This document shows, one piece after another, positions 52,901 through 62,634 of a DNA stretch of 64,000 bases (positions within the stretch are counted from its first letter, which is position 1; each line of letters opens with the position of its first letter). The DNA lies in assembly GCA_017654935.2 (NCBI GenBank), contig CM065699.1:12577826-12641825 (forward strand), read 5' to 3'. Made by a program: the position numbers and the translations under genes. Origin of the DNA: Phymorhynchus buccinoides (lineage: Eukaryota; Mollusca; Gastropoda; Neogastropoda; Raphitomidae). The notes under the pieces were generated by a model, which did no database searches, was not told where the DNA came from, and worked only from the letters and a program-made list of their open reading frames with translations.

Positions 52901-53668
52901 TATTTTGGTACTTTATAGTCACAGAGACGTCTCTGTGAAACTCGGGTTGCTCGCACCCGGAGAGTGCGTTGCAGCCAGAGGCGCGTCACCCATTTTTATT
53001 TTATTTGCATGCGATTTTTGTGTGACTGATGAGGAAGGAAGGGTGTGTGTGTGTGTAAATTTTGACCAAATGACAACTTTTTAGTTGCCACTGGGTTTAA
53101 CGTATGCTAAGTGCATGGGCACATGGGACCTCGGTTTATCGTCTCATCCGAGAGACTCCACGTTCAGACCGTATGGCCTAGTGCAGACTGAGAGGGAAAA
53201 AACCCTGTACAGTGGAACCTCTCTTACAAGACCTCCAAAATGAAGTCTTATAAGGGATGGGTCTTATAAGGGAGGTAATTTTAATACTTACAAAGAAGGG
53301 CAATGCCTCAGAGAAGCAGGTCTTATGTGGGAGGGAGTCTTATAAGGGAGGTTCCACTGTTCCCTGGTTCGAACTCAGGTTTATTGTGTACGGGGCGAAC
53401 GCGTTACCTCTTTGCCACCTCTACACCCTCCAAGTGGTCTTAACCACTGAGCCACCTTCCTTCCCAGGTGGAGAAGATTGCGGGGCTGCTGGAGAAGCAG
53501 GTGGTTTCTCCGGTGAAGTGGGAGCAGACCATGCACGTCCTGTACTCCAGGCCGCAGGGGGAGAGCTTCCCCGACAGCTTTGAGGTGGGCCCCGGGAGGC
53601 ACCTGGGGATGATGCTCAAGTCCGTGAACCTGAGGGCCTACGAAAAGTACACGCACGTCGATGTGTGA
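45824..53668 (+). CDS. MCAT: Mitochondrial malonyl-CoA:ACP transacylase (complete, 5 exons)
   Basis: Exons 45824-46525, 47434-47521, 49344-49564, 51940-52134 and 53468-53668 join in frame to 1407 nt, or 468 residues plus stop. The enzyme transfers malonyl from CoA to acyl carrier protein in mitochondrial type II fatty-acid synthesis. Visible motifs: FPGQGSQ oxyanion-hole loop (160-166), GFSVGE with nucleophile Ser246, RAEAM with the malonate-binding Arg271, GAFHT with catalytic His364, SPVKWEQTM and FEVGPGR near the C-terminus. The first ~32 residues are rich in Arg/Lys and hydrophobic residues with few acids, as in a mitochondrial presequence. The start is the ATG in CACCATGTCC, a good context. 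About 155 residues precede the catalytic domain, against roughly 60 in human MCAT, so an acidic/Pro-rich linker (about 33-155) is longer than usual. Confidence 0.94.
46829..46930. repeat. GT tract in MCAT intron 1
   Basis: GTGTGCGTGCGT passing into about 30 GT units. Smaller GT tracts continue to 47090. Confidence 0.95.
47434..47521 (+). CDS. MCAT: MCAT exon 2 (active-site Ser)
   Basis: 29 codons plus 1 nt, acceptor TTTGCCTCAG and donor GTTTGT. It encodes NCVGTAGFSVGEYAALVFAG, then VMEFAD. It carries the GFSVGE nucleophile elbow and aligns without gaps with human ENCVAAAGFSVGEFAALVFAG. Confidence 0.94.
47655..47999 (+). repeat. SINE-like family R1
   Basis: CGCCTTGGCTTATTAGGCTG..CTGAAGTCGGAGTGTGGCTG..GTCACACACGTAATGTTCTC..AGCCAGGGTACACT, (ACA)n. 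In MCAT intron 2. Confidence 0.82.
48133..48322 (-). repeat. Interspersed element R5, part
   Basis: GGAATTGTTCGGAAATAATT..TTTGAGTAGACGTACACTGA..CACTGCGTCATTCTAAAT; the other end is missing. Confidence 0.8.
48367..48420. repeat. Fragment shared with 59430-59480
   Basis: CTTAGTCATGGAGCCAGCGT..GTCCTCCTCCGAGGGCGCCA is the reverse complement of sequence at about 59432-59480, probably a LINE 3' fragment. Confidence 0.65.
48589..49325 (+). mobile_element. Element R5 interrupted by SINE R2
   Basis: R5 runs from AGACGATTTTCGGAAAAAAA to CTTTAATTATTTCCCAAC (48977). SINE R2 (48980-49300, CCCCGTGGGGATACC to GAAGAAGATGAAGAAG) follows, and then the R5 end TTTTCGAACAATTCCT. MCAT exon 3 begins 19 nt later. 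Confidence 0.8.
49344..49564 (+). CDS. MCAT: MCAT exon 3
   Basis: Two nt plus 73 codons, acceptor GATCTCCACAG and donor GTAGAC. It encodes VEVVRVRAEAMQRASEEVPS and continues to NYLYPECKVIAGHTQ. The acceptor was chosen because EFAD-A-VEVVRVRAEAM aligns without gaps to human EFAE-G-LYAVKIRAEAM. The polypyrimidine tract is weak and a transposon end lies about 19 nt upstream. The 3' end of the exon is copied twice in the next intron. Confidence 0.88.
49613..49794. mobile_element. MITE P4 (CAGGGCTCCCA ends), copy 1
   Basis: CAGGGCTCCCAATCATCCCG..AAATGGGGGTCCCTGGGAGC, CCTG. In MCAT intron 3, just before the exon 3 copy at 49861. Confidence 0.85.
49861..49930 (+). repeat. Copy 1 of MCAT exon 3 3' end in intron 3
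   Basis: AACTTCCTGTACCCAGAGTG then CAAGGTCATCAGCGGGCGCATG closely matches the exon's NYLYPECKVIAGH codons. It is followed by CTGGTACTGGGCAATCTCT. A larger context (ATGACTGGCCAAATGGA) is shared with the second copy. Confidence 0.88.
50330..50960. repeat. ~370-bp tandem duplication
   Basis: CCTCTTGCGTTTATTCTGCC..CTATGAAGAAGCTTCTCACTTGC..GTGCTTCAAAA is repeated at about 50700-50960 with the same order and moderate divergence. Confidence 0.82.
50983..51200. mobile_element. MITE P4, copy 2
   Basis: CAGGGCTCCCAGAGACCCCC..GGGAGTCCTG, with CTAGG on both sides as a likely target duplication. Confidence 0.85.
51285..51400 (+). repeat. Copy 2 of MCAT exon 3 3' end in intron 3
   Basis: GCCAACTTCCTGTACCCAGA, with a small duplicated AGCAAG, then GCCAGACACACACAG and a GTACTG donor-like sequence. 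It shares the upstream ~50 bp and the downstream AGCAATCTCT with the copy at 49861, so both descend from one duplication that included intron sequence. Confidence 0.88.
51666..51840. mobile_element. 'TAAGGCGCA' MITE, both ends present
   Basis: CCGTATTTTTCAGACTATAA, GGCGCACTT.. and ..CGCCTTATAGACCGAAAAAT, ACGG. ~100 nt before the exon 4 acceptor. Similar ends are known from many fish and invertebrate genomes (from memory). Confidence 0.8.
51940..52134 (+). CDS. MCAT: MCAT exon 4 (catalytic His)
   Basis: 65 codons in phase 0, acceptor GCTATTCCAG and donor GTATTT. It encodes ALDFVEKHARTFGLRRTKRL, then PVSGAFHTTLM with the catalytic histidine, then PVYSNVSASFFRK. It matches the human RRTRMLPVSGAFHT region closely. 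Confidence 0.94.
52150..52530. repeat. Related 'GCGGCTTATA' element
   Basis: GGCTTATAGACTGATGCGGC..TGCGGCTTATAAACTGGTGC..AGATGCGGTTTATAGTCCAG: repeated end-like words of a second element family in MCAT intron 4. Confidence 0.55.
52560..52875 (-). mobile_element. tRNA-derived SINE, antisense
   Basis: On the - strand it starts with GTGACCCGGGTTCGAATCAC (B-box-like). It carries TTTAAGTCCCCATCCGAAGG (on +) like a SINE core and has a G15 run at 52619-52634 on +. Confidence 0.7.
52890..53457 (-). mobile_element. tRNA-derived SINE, antisense, with MITE insertion
   Basis: Reverse complement of the SINE at 26331: GGGACCTCGGTTTATCGTCT core, B-box complement GGTTCGAACTC at 53366 and A-box complement TTAACCACTGAGCCACC at 53439. 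MITE P3 (53210-53359) splits it. Confidence 0.8.
53210..53359. mobile_element. MITE P3, uninterrupted copy
   Basis: CAGTGGAACCTCTCTTACAA..GGGAGGTTCCACTG, 150 bp. Confidence 0.88.
53468..53668 (+). CDS. MCAT: MCAT exon 5 (last, with stop)
   Basis: 66 codons plus TGA, acceptor TTCCTTCCCAG. It encodes VEKIAGLLEKQVVSPVKWEQ and continues through FEVGPGRHLGMMLKS to YTHVDV. The head of an antisense tRNA-type SINE lies about 11 nt before the acceptor, so the branch point is probably SINE-derived. An ATTAAA at 54092 is a weak possible polyadenylation signal. Confidence 0.94.
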   Translation: MEKIAGLLEKQVVSPVKWEQTMHVLYSRPQGESFPDSFEVGPGRHLGMMLKSVNLRAYEKYTHVDV

Positions 53669-53701
53669 GGTAGTTTGTGGATCGTGGGGATCTCAGAGAT
53701 G

Positions 53702-53919
53702 CAGGGCTCCAAGGGACCCCCATTTGGGGGTCTACGAAGTACTAACATTCTAAAGGACCCTCTAAAAGAATGTGAAGGGGATCCCAGGGATGCACTAGAA
53801 AAATTGTTTTTAGCATTCGCAATGCCACTGGGACCCTCTATCCCGCCTCTATGACCCTCTATGCTGTAAGTGAAGAAGTCCCTGGGACCCCTTGTTTTGC
53901 GGGATGATTGGGAGCCCTG
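53702..53919. mobile_element. MITE P4, copy 3
   Basis: CAGGGCTCCAAGGGACCCCC..GATTGGGAGCCCTG, with GAGATG on both sides. It starts 33 nt after the MCAT stop, so it is probably in the 3' UTR. Confidence 0.87.
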
Positions 53920-54354
53920 GAGATGAGATTCTCAGAGAACCAAAAAGGAGGAAAAGGAGTCCGGGGTCCAGCACAGGCCCTCGGTGGGGTCCAGGGGCAA
54001 AGCCCTTGATGGGGGTCAGTGGGGCAAAGCCACCTGAAGCTGCAGAATTTTTGCGCTTGAACCTGTAAAAATCAGCCTCCGAGATAGCAAAATTAAAAAA
54101 ACATTAATCTCCTTGATTCAAAGAAATTTAACAAAATATCAATCAATTTGTTTTACCACATTTTTGCTTCAACACAAAACTTAACCATTACCCCCCCCGC
54201 CATTTTCTCAACAGATTTACATTGATCTCAGAAATGACCCCTGGGGCCATCAAAAAGGAGAAAATCCTCCAAAAAAATCTCATCTCTGGGTGTGTGTGGG
54301 AGGGTAAGGGTAAGCAGGGGGGTGGGGAAGAGGTTGATTAATGGGAAAGTTGGT

Positions 54355-55955
54355 GTGTGTGTTTCTGTGTGCGTGTGTGTGCATTTGTATGTGCTTTGTG
54401 ATTGTGTAGGTGCGTGTGTGTGTGTGCACATTTGTATGTGCTTTGTGATTATGTGTAGGTGCGTGTGTGTGTGCGCACATTTGTATGTGCTTTGTGATTA
54501 TGTGTAGGTGCGTGTGTGTGTGTGTGTGCACATTTTTATGTGCTTTGTGATTATGTGTAGGTGCGTGTGTGTGTGTGCACATTTGTATGTGCTTTGTGAT
54601 TATGTGTAGGTGCGTGTGTGTGTGTGCACATTTGTATGTGCTTTGTGATTATGTGTAGGTGCGTGTGTGTGTGTGCACATTTGTATGTGCTTTGTGATTA
54701 TGTGTAGGTGCGTGTGTGTGTGTGCACATTTTTATGTGCTTTGTGATTATGTGTAGGTGCGTGTGTGTGTGCGCACATTTGTATGTGCTTTGTGATTATG
54801 TGTAGGTGCGTGTGTGTGTGTGTGTGCACATTTTTATGTGCTTTGTGATTATGTGTAGGTGCGTGTGTGTGTGTGCACATTTGTATGTGCTTTGTGATTA
54901 TGTGTAGGTGCGTGTGTGTGTGCGCACATTTGTATGTGCTTTGTGATTATGTGTAGGTGCGTGTGTGTGTGTGTGTGTGCACATTTTTATGTGCTTTGTG
55001 ATTATGTGTAGGTGCGTGTGTGTGTGTGCACATTTGTATGTGCTTTGTGATTATGTGTAGGTGCGTGTGTGTGTGTGTGTGCACATTTGTATGTGCTTTG
55101 TGATTATGTGTAGGTGCGTGTGTGTGTGTGCACATTTGTATGTGCTTTGTGATTATGTGTAGGTGCGTGTGTGTGTGTGCACATTTGTATGTGCTTTGTG
55201 ATTATGTGTAGGTGCGTGTGTGTGTGTGTGTGCACATTTGTATGTGCTTTGTGATTATGTGTAGGTGCGTGTGTGTGTGTGCACATTTTTATGTGCTTTG
55301 TGATTATGTGTAGGTGCGTGTGTGTGTGTGCACATTTGTATGTGCTTTGTGATTATGTGTAGGTGCGTGTGTGTGTGTGTGTGTGCACGTTTGTATGTGC
55401 TTTGTGATTATGTGTAGGTGTGTGTGTGTGTGCACATTTGTATGTGCTTTGTGATTATGTGTAGGTGCGTGTGTGTGTGTGTGCACATTTGTATGTGCTT
55501 TGTGATTATGTGTAGGTGCGTTTGTGTGTGTGCATTTGTATGTGCTTTGTGATTATGTGTAGGTGCGTTCGTGTGTGTGCATTTGTATGTGCTTTTTGTT
55601 ATAGTTTAATCAGACATTTGTCCTGACAAGGGAGAACGCAATACGACATTTTCAATTTTAATAGGTCAATGGCCTATGACCGGGGTCTAGGGTAGGGACA
55701 TCACTGTGTGTACACATTTGTATGTGCTTTTTTTTAATTGTGTGTGCATGCATATGTGCACAATTGTATGTGCGTGTGTGCACATTTTGAATGTGCTTTT
55801 TGATTGTGTGTGAGCGTGTGCGTGCATGTGTGCACATGTGTATGTGCTTTTTGATCGTGTGTGTATGTGCTTTGTGATTATGTGTAGGTGCGTGTGTGTG
55901 TGTGCACATTTGTATGTGCTTTGTGATTATGTGTAGGTGCGTGTGTGTGTGCATT
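54355..55955. repeat. TG-rich ~49-57-bp minisatellite
   Basis: CACATTTGTATGTGCTTTGT, GATTATGTGTAGGTGCGT, (GT)4-8, repeated ~25 times. Unit length varies only through the GT run. It is interrupted at 55590-55860 and resumes with two units. Confidence 0.95.
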
Positions 55956-56199
55956 ATATTTTTTTAATTTTAGAGAATGTCTTCTCAGTTTCGGGCTGTA
56001 CTATCATTTTGAGGAATTTGATCGGACTAAGGGAGGGACACTTTTTTCCCCTCAAGAATATTTCATACCTGTTTACCCCTATTTTGCAAATTTGTAATTT
56101 CTGAAACAAAAAATAGTAACTTTGAAAAAAAAATTGAAATCCAACGCGCATCCGATTCTTTTTCTTCACAAAACCCGATTAACAAGAAAACTATTTGTA

Positions 56200-56425
56200 A
56201 TTACACAATTATATGCAAGCAACAGTGCACTGGGAGACCTTTAAAAACATTTTTTAAACCATGTATTTGCCTTTTCTTTGGTGTCTTTCCATCAGATTTT
56301 GGATCATCTGACCTAGAACTCTCACCACGCGGTCGCTTTGACGCCATCTTGAAACAGAATGAAAAGAAATTGACGCGCGTTGTATGATGGGAACCGTAAT
56401 GACTTTTCACCACATTGTTTAAAAA
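56200..56425 (-). CDS. Candidate first coding exon on - strand (uncertain)
   Basis: From an ATG at 56347 in CAAGATGGCG context, a - strand frame reads MASKRPRGESSRSDDPKSDG KTPKKRQ.., basic and low complexity. The frame is short and possible donors (GTGAGA at about 56324) are unproven. I do not recognise the product. Confidence 0.25.
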
Positions 56426-56480
56426 GCATCACTTGCCGAGGCAAGTGTAGTGGTGGTGGGTTTTTTAAGGATTTTTTTTC
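56340..56480. promoter_or_regulatory. Possible bidirectional promoter
   Basis: CGCCATCTTGAAA (YY1-like) at 56343, GTATGATGGGAACCGTAATG (ZNF143/SBS-like on one strand) at 56381 and local CpG clusters lie between divergent short open frames. No TATA box. Inference only. Confidence 0.3.
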
Positions 56481-56483
56481 GTC

Positions 56484-56650
56484 ATGTTTTTTCGTCGCCG
56501 TAATTATCGTAATTTGTTTCGTCAAAATTACGGCAAAATCGTCAAGGTAAACAGGTCTGATATTTTCTTAGTTTCATTTTCATTGTTTTTGTATCATTTT
56601 CTAATCAGTATGTCGGACAACGCAGAGCTGTTTGCAGAATACTTCAGAAA
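56484..56650 (+). CDS. Candidate short first exons on + strand (uncertain)
   Basis: ATG at 56484 gives MFFRRRNYRNLFRQNYGKIV K up to a GTAAAC donor at 56547. A second possible exon, 56609-56650, lies between CTAATCAG and GTATGT. No later exon is recognisable before 64000. Confidence 0.2.
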
Positions 56651-57184
56651 GTATGTTGAAACATTGCCTGTTTTTTTCTTGGGCAGTTTTGTAAGAGCAG
56701 TGTAAACAAGTGTCAGCTATTGGTGTAAAAGCACACGGGTTATTGCTTTTTCCATTATTTGAAAATGCAAGTGAGAATTAACAGACTTTTTATTTGGGTA
56801 GCCGACAAGCATTTGCTTGTGCGTGTTGATATTTGATATGAGGCTTTGTGAAAGCATATGTACAACAGTGTGTGTGTGCGGGCATGTGCGCGGCTGGCCT
56901 GTAGAAGTGCTGATAATCAATTTAAAGTAAAATAAAGAAGTAACTCATGTTGCTACATTCATTGTACATACAATTTGGTGAGGATGTAAATTTGTATAAA
57001 TGTAAAATATACCCACACGAAATCACAATCAGTCAACTCGCGATTTTTACTATTTTGCTTTGTTTTTTTAATCAGTTATCAACAAGGTATATTATTATTT
57101 TTTTCTTTCTACATAATAAATTACATGTCACAATTCATACAACATTGCGTACAAAAAAACAAGCATGCAATTTACAGAGGTGAT

Positions 57185-57640
57185 GCGGTTACGAGAACAC
57201 GACTGAAACTGTCATGCATTCCTTCAGGACATTCTTTAACATTTTGTTTATGAAACTGTCATGCATTCCTTCAGGACATTCTTTAACATTTTGTTTATGA
57301 AACTGTCATGCATTCCTTCAGGACGTTCTTTCAAAAATGTTATAAAAAAAGAAAAGAGTAAAATGACATATAATTTGTTCAACTAGTTTCACAACTGAAC
57401 GACATAAAAAGTAAAACGACCACAACACTTTATAAATCTCAACCAAGCTCAAGAAATTACACCCCAAAAATGGTTCAAGTTTCAGAACTGAACGACATCC
57501 AAATCAAAACAATCACAACACTTAAAGACTTTAAATCCCAACCAAGCTCAAGAAGTTAAAATATAAAACTCTTCAAGTTTCAGAAATGAACGACATCAAA
57601 AGTTATACAACCACAACACTTAAATCTCAACCAAGCTGAG
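57185..57640. repeat. Two short tandem repeats
   Basis: TGAAACTGTCATGCATTCCT, TCAGGACATTCTTTAAC, ~49-bp unit, 2.6 copies (57203-57330). Then a ~94-bp unit, GTTTCAGAACTGAACGACAT..CAACCAAGCTCAAGAAGTTA, three copies (57386-57650). Confidence 0.88.
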
Positions 57641-58174
57641 GAAGTTGAAACCGCTTCAATTTTTCCAAGCAGAACAAAAGCAGATTCATGAATAATACAT
57701 ATAATCCTGTGTACAGCATAACTGCTTAACTGGGATTTAGTCAGTTTTACAATGACTGTTCCCAGAAAGGGTCTTCAGCTACAGTCAAAAGCTTAGTGTA
57801 AAGATTAAACGTTGTTGGCATAATTTTGTAAAATTGATAAAAGTTTAAAGGTATGTGCACATATACCACAAAGCGGGCATTAAGAGTCAAACTGACCATT
57901 CTGATTTTAAAACACTTTTTGGAGTATTTAGTGACCGTAATAAAAATGATCTATAAAAATTAGATGATAAAGAACATGAAAATACCCATAACTAAAAATT
58001 GATAAAAGTGAGATTTGTGACTTTCCAAGGCTGTTGTGAGAAACTAGCCCTATGACTTAATGTCCCTTTTGTGGTGCTGGGTCACATATAAGCGGAAACC
58101 CATCCGCGTATCTCGTCCATAATCTGCCCAAAAAATCTGGAGGTAAGAAACGTGTGCACATACATGTGAAAACC

Positions 58175-58405
58175 CATCTGCATTTTGCGTGCGGAAACAC
58201 ACATACCCATCCGCATTTTGCATGCGGAAACACACATACCCATCCGCATTTTGCATGCGGAAATACATATACCCATCCGCATTTTGCGTGCGGAAACACA
58301 CATACCCATCCGCATTTTGCATGCGGAAACACACATACCCATCCGCATTTTGCATGCAGAAACACACATACCCATCCGCATTTTGCGTGCGGAAACACAT
58401 CCGCA
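58175..58405. repeat. 33-bp minisatellite, ~7 copies
   Basis: CGGAAACACACATACCCATC, CGCATTTTGCATG. Period 33 keeps several frames open on both strands. Confidence 0.95.
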
Positions 58406-58410
58406 TTTTC

Positions 58411-58849
58411 CACGTATATGTGCACATGCCTTTATAGTGAGTTGGGCCATGGTACTTTGCACGTATGTGTGCACATGCCTTTATAGTGAGTTGGGCCATG
58501 GTACTTTGCACGTATGTGTGCACATGCCTTTATAGTGAGTTGGGCCATGGTACTTTGCACGTATATGTGCACATGCCTTTATAGTGAGTTGGGCCATGGT
58601 ACTTTGCACGTATGTGTGCACATGCCTTTTATAGTGAGTTGGGCCATGGTACTTTGCACGTATATGTGCACATGCCTTTATAGTGAGTTGGGCCATGGTA
58701 CTTTGCACGTATGTGTGCACATGCCTTTATAGTGAGTTGGGCCATGGTACTTTGCACGTATATGTGCACATGCCTTTATAGTGAGTTGGGCCATGGTCCT
58801 TTCCACGTATATGTGCACATGCCTTTATAGTGAGTTGGGCCATGGTACT
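58411..58849. repeat. 49-bp minisatellite, 9 copies
   Basis: CACGTATGTGTGCACATGCC, TTTATAGTGAGTTGGGCCAT, GGTACTTTG. The units are nearly identical and abut the 33-bp array directly. Confidence 0.96.
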
Positions 58850-59067
58850 TTTTCTCTTTTCGTTTTTTGCTAAAACTGCAGGGAACTGAGAGATAGGGAA
58901 TTATTTCTAGAAGCGTGAACATATTTTGTTCCTGTTTGCGTTTTATAGCAAAGCATTCTGTTTCAATAGGAAGAAAAGTGGTTTATACATCAAAAGATGT
59001 TCTTTAAAGAAACACAAAGGTTTTCAGTTTTGTGAATTACCAGCACCAGTACTTGTCTCCCTTTTGC

Positions 59068-59310
59068 TTAACCCTTTCACCGCCAACGTCACATTTTTGC
59101 ACCACAATGATTTAACACCCATGTCACTAAAAGGCATCAAATCAGGGTCTGTTATCCAAAGACCCTGTCCTCTTAAGTTTCGGAGGTAAGGATAGGCCTT
59201 ACTTTAAATGTCACACAGGAATCCCCAGTATTGCAGACAGATTTTTTTTCTACCCAGGTAAGTTTGATGGAATTTTGTTGCTGAAAAATGGCTGGCGATG
59301 AAAGGGTTAA
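59068..59310. mobile_element. TTAA-flanked MITE P2, copy 3
   Basis: TTAACCCTTTCACCGCCAAC..GCTGGCGATGAAAGGGTTAA; its inside is the reverse orientation of the copy at 17919. Confidence 0.88.
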
Positions 59311-59429
59311 AGGAAAATAACCAATTATACCGTTAATCGCTACCTGTTGTATCCCCCCCTTTATTTGATTTGCATTGCATCAAATGCGTTAGATGAAAAT
59401 ATGATAAACGTCAGCAATATGAGAACAGT

Positions 59430-59735
59430 GGTGGCGCCCTCGGAGGAGGACCTCACTCACGCTGGCTCCGCGACTAAGAGAATAGTGTCATCAGTAGTAG
59501 GTGGTGTCCTGAACAGGCTCCACTGAACTCCACCGAAGTGACTCAGCAGAAGTGCAGTATCTACTCGATTGGTTGCCTCCTGACGGCCTAACATAGATTC
59601 TCTCCCCTTGGACTGCTGGTCTCGGTTTCTGCGACTTGAACAAACCCGGGTGTAGCTGCGAATTAGGATTCGGAACGAGCGGCGTGGGAACAACGCCACT
59701 GTACAGCCCAGAAGATGGGACAGCAACAAAAAAAA
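59430..59735 (-). repeat. Probable LINE 3' fragment with A-rich end
   Basis: GGTGGCGCCCTCGGAGGAGG..CAGCCCAGAAGATGGGACAG, then AAAAAA. Part of it recurs at 48367. GC-richer than its surroundings and not recognisably coding. Confidence 0.45.
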
Positions 59736-61455
59736 ACACCTCTACAAAAAATATATATATATACTGTGTAAAGTTTTAAAAAGATGAGGGAGGACCAACA
59801 AAAATGCAGTCCTCCATTCATTCAGCAACATGTGTCACTTTCAATGTTCTCTTAAATCTGGAAAAAAGGGGATAAAATAAAGAAGGGGGATGAATAGGAC
59901 AAATGATAAGGAAAAAGGTAGGCACAAAGAAAGACAAAATGAACAAAGTTTTGTAAGCACCCAAATAAAAAACAACAAAAACTCACAGCACCTCTTGACC
60001 AGTCAACTGATAAACAAACAAAAAAACCACCCACGTACCAATCACATTCGGCACCAGTTGTCATCGCGGTAAATGTTTTGACCACATACGTAAAAGGCAA
60101 GATGTGGGAGGGGGAGGAATAAAACATTATTTAAGTACATGATCTCCAATGGCTCAAATTCCTGAATAGTAATATATATCTTTCCAAATAATAAGTTTAG
60201 ATTAGCAGCGTCCAATCAGTCGTAGACTCTTCTGGACGACCAAAATAATAATAATAATAATGTACACTTATATAGCGCTTATGCGCTAAACAAAGGAATT
60301 AAAAAACCAAACTGAATGAAAATAAAAAAAGAAGAATCTGAAGTATGAAAAAATGTATGACCATGTGCATCGTCTTGCATTTGTCTCTGCTGAAGATGCT
60401 ATTTTTCAATACTTGTTTTGTCCAAGTCCAAATGTGATTTGATGTATTGTAAAGAAAACTAGCAAACCATATCAGTTCTTGCCGTCACTGTGAGTCTTCA
60501 GGTTATGCCATTTGAGATTTTGTTTTTGCACCCACAAATAACACTATTCAAGGGAGCTTACTGTTGAAAATCAAAGTACACTCATTTATGCTTCAGTTGC
60601 TTCCCTTAGACCGCATCTCATAGCCATTTGGGCCTTATTTTTAGCAAATTTCATGGAGTCACTTAGCAACAGCTGTGTTCCTACATAAACAAAATGGAGG
60701 CTAAAAAAGATTGGAATTCCGTTTTGGGTACTTTACTGAGTGTGCTTTGTACACAAAAGAGATGAGTATGCTTCATTTCCCCCCCCCCCCCCCCTCCCCA
60801 CTTGAGATTTTAAAGGGTAACTTTCACGCATGATTGGAGATTCTAGGGAGTGATTTGAGAGGTCTAGTGTGTAAACATGCACAGTCTCTATGTTTTCAGA
60901 AACCCTGTCGTAAATGGTTGGTACTGGTCAATGCTTTGATTAGGCAGTCATCAGCTGTAAAATAATCTGTAAAATTAAGCAAATTGTAATTGGTCAGAAA
61001 AGATCATCGTGACTTACAGTTATACCTGTTCAAAACTGCTTGACATTCCTGAAAGGATGACACTATTAGCTATGCATTAGTCATCTACGTTTTTTCAAAC
61101 ATGATTAATATTTAGTACATTTTTAGTTCAATGTTTACTTTTTGACAACTGGATTTATTATTGAACATTGAGAGAGATCAATGCATTGCAAGCTTTCACT
61201 TGTGCGTGCAGACGCACACTACACATGTATACACACACTCTCCCGTTCTCACTTGGCAACTTTTTTTGTTTGTACATCGTTTATCCTAGGTTTCACAAAA
61301 CTGAAAATACTCCAGAGTAATCAACACACATTTTGATTAAAATAATTAAAATTTATATCACTCGGAGTTGTATAACCCAGTTCTTTCAGCACTGTCAGCG
61401 CAAACAGAAAACGAGAACATCCCTTTCCCCGTTAAAAAGATGTATTGATTTCAAT
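59736..61455. other. Intergenic stretch
   Basis: AT-rich. It holds a short R6 tail (60243-60292, AATAATAAT..TATATAGCGCTTATGCGC) and a C16 run at 60780. No gene seen. Confidence 0.55.
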
Positions 61456-61459
61456 CAAT

Positions 61460-61654
61460 CAGGTCCTAATCGTCCCGCAAAACAAGGGGTCCCAGGGACT
61501 CCTTCACTTACAGTATAGAGGGTCCCAGTGGCATTGCGAATGCTAAAAATAATTTTTCTAGTGCATCGCTGGGACCCCCTGCACATTCTTTTAAAGGGTC
61601 CTCTAGAATTCTAGTACTTCATAGACCCCCAAATGGGGGTCCCTGGGAGCCCTG
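61460..61654. mobile_element. MITE P4, copy 4
   Basis: CAGGTCCTAATCGTCCCGCA..GGGGGTCCCTGGGAGCCCTG, flanked by ATCA-like duplicates. Confidence 0.85.
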
Positions 61655-62515
61655 ATCATACTTTATTGTCTCAAGACTGAGAAATGTACATGAGGTTGCA
61701 ATAACGGAAACACAACGACACTGAAACCCCCCCACCATAGAAACGTCAAAAAGCATCAAAAGAAGACTTAACATAGCAATAGAAAACATAACATAAAACA
61801 ATACTAACATAAACTTTTACATTATTACAAGCATGTGGGGAAAGTGCCATGATGCCATCTTGAAAGCGGCAAGTTTTAAAAATAATTTAATGTGGCAGAA
61901 AAAGAATAGCTGGCAATTGCTCCGAGAAGTGCGTGGGTATACAATTGAACTTTTGCTACCTGGTTACCCAACAAAATGAAATAGTTGATAATAGTTTGCA
62001 ATGCAATTAGCAGTATTTGCAACATTCCACTGCCAAAAATGTATAATGGAACAAGTCAAGAGTAACACACACACAAAAAGTGAACATGAACAAACTTAAT
62101 CGAAATGTCCCTAGCAAAATGCATGTAAACTGAAAGTATCCATGAATGAATTTAGTTGGGTTAAAAAATGGATCATAAAACTAAAGGCAAAAGAAATGAT
62201 AACATTTTGTTAATTAATGAAAGAAAAACAAACCAAAGACAGTATTTGATAAGAAGTAGGACGAAGAAGAAAAAATGCATCAAGTCGTCTGTTTATGCAT
62301 GTCCTGAATGTGATTTATCAGTAATAAAGCAACAAAACAAAAGAAAGATTGCACTTCAACTGTACCAGTGTAGTATGTTTGTATATATTTGGCTTCACTA
62401 AACTAAAGATATTCGTTTTGCAGCCTGATATTATTAAATACTTGTAGCGGTGCCATAGCCGATGAGGTTGAACCGAGGCGTGGTTACCGCTACACCTATC
62501 TGTATTAATAAAAAA
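61655..62515. other. Intergenic stretch
   Basis: AT-rich sequence beginning ATCATACTTTATTGTCTCAA, which looks like a retroposon 3' end. No coding evidence otherwise. Confidence 0.5.
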
Positions 62516-62518
62516 AAA

Positions 62519-62634
62519 TCGGGACTTTACTGGTTTCGTACTGCCTCCGGGCATTGCCTCCAGTATTGTTCCCACCATATTTGTATTTACAAATGTCCCA
62601 TATGTGTCTGATTAAGACCAAGAGGACGTAAAAC
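62519..62634. repeat. Interspersed family R3
   Basis: TCGGGACTTTACTGGTTTCG..GGGCATTGCCTCCAGTATTG..GAGGACGTAAAACA. Confidence 0.82.

Noticed and set aside
54355..55955. CRISPR-like or protein-coding THTHAPTHNHKAH repeats
   Set aside because: TG-rich minisatellite whose unit length varies by dinucleotides, so the frame would not be kept.
58050..58523. 130-157-residue proteins of KCGWVCVFPHA type
   Set aside because: The 33-bp minisatellite opens several frames on both strands at once.
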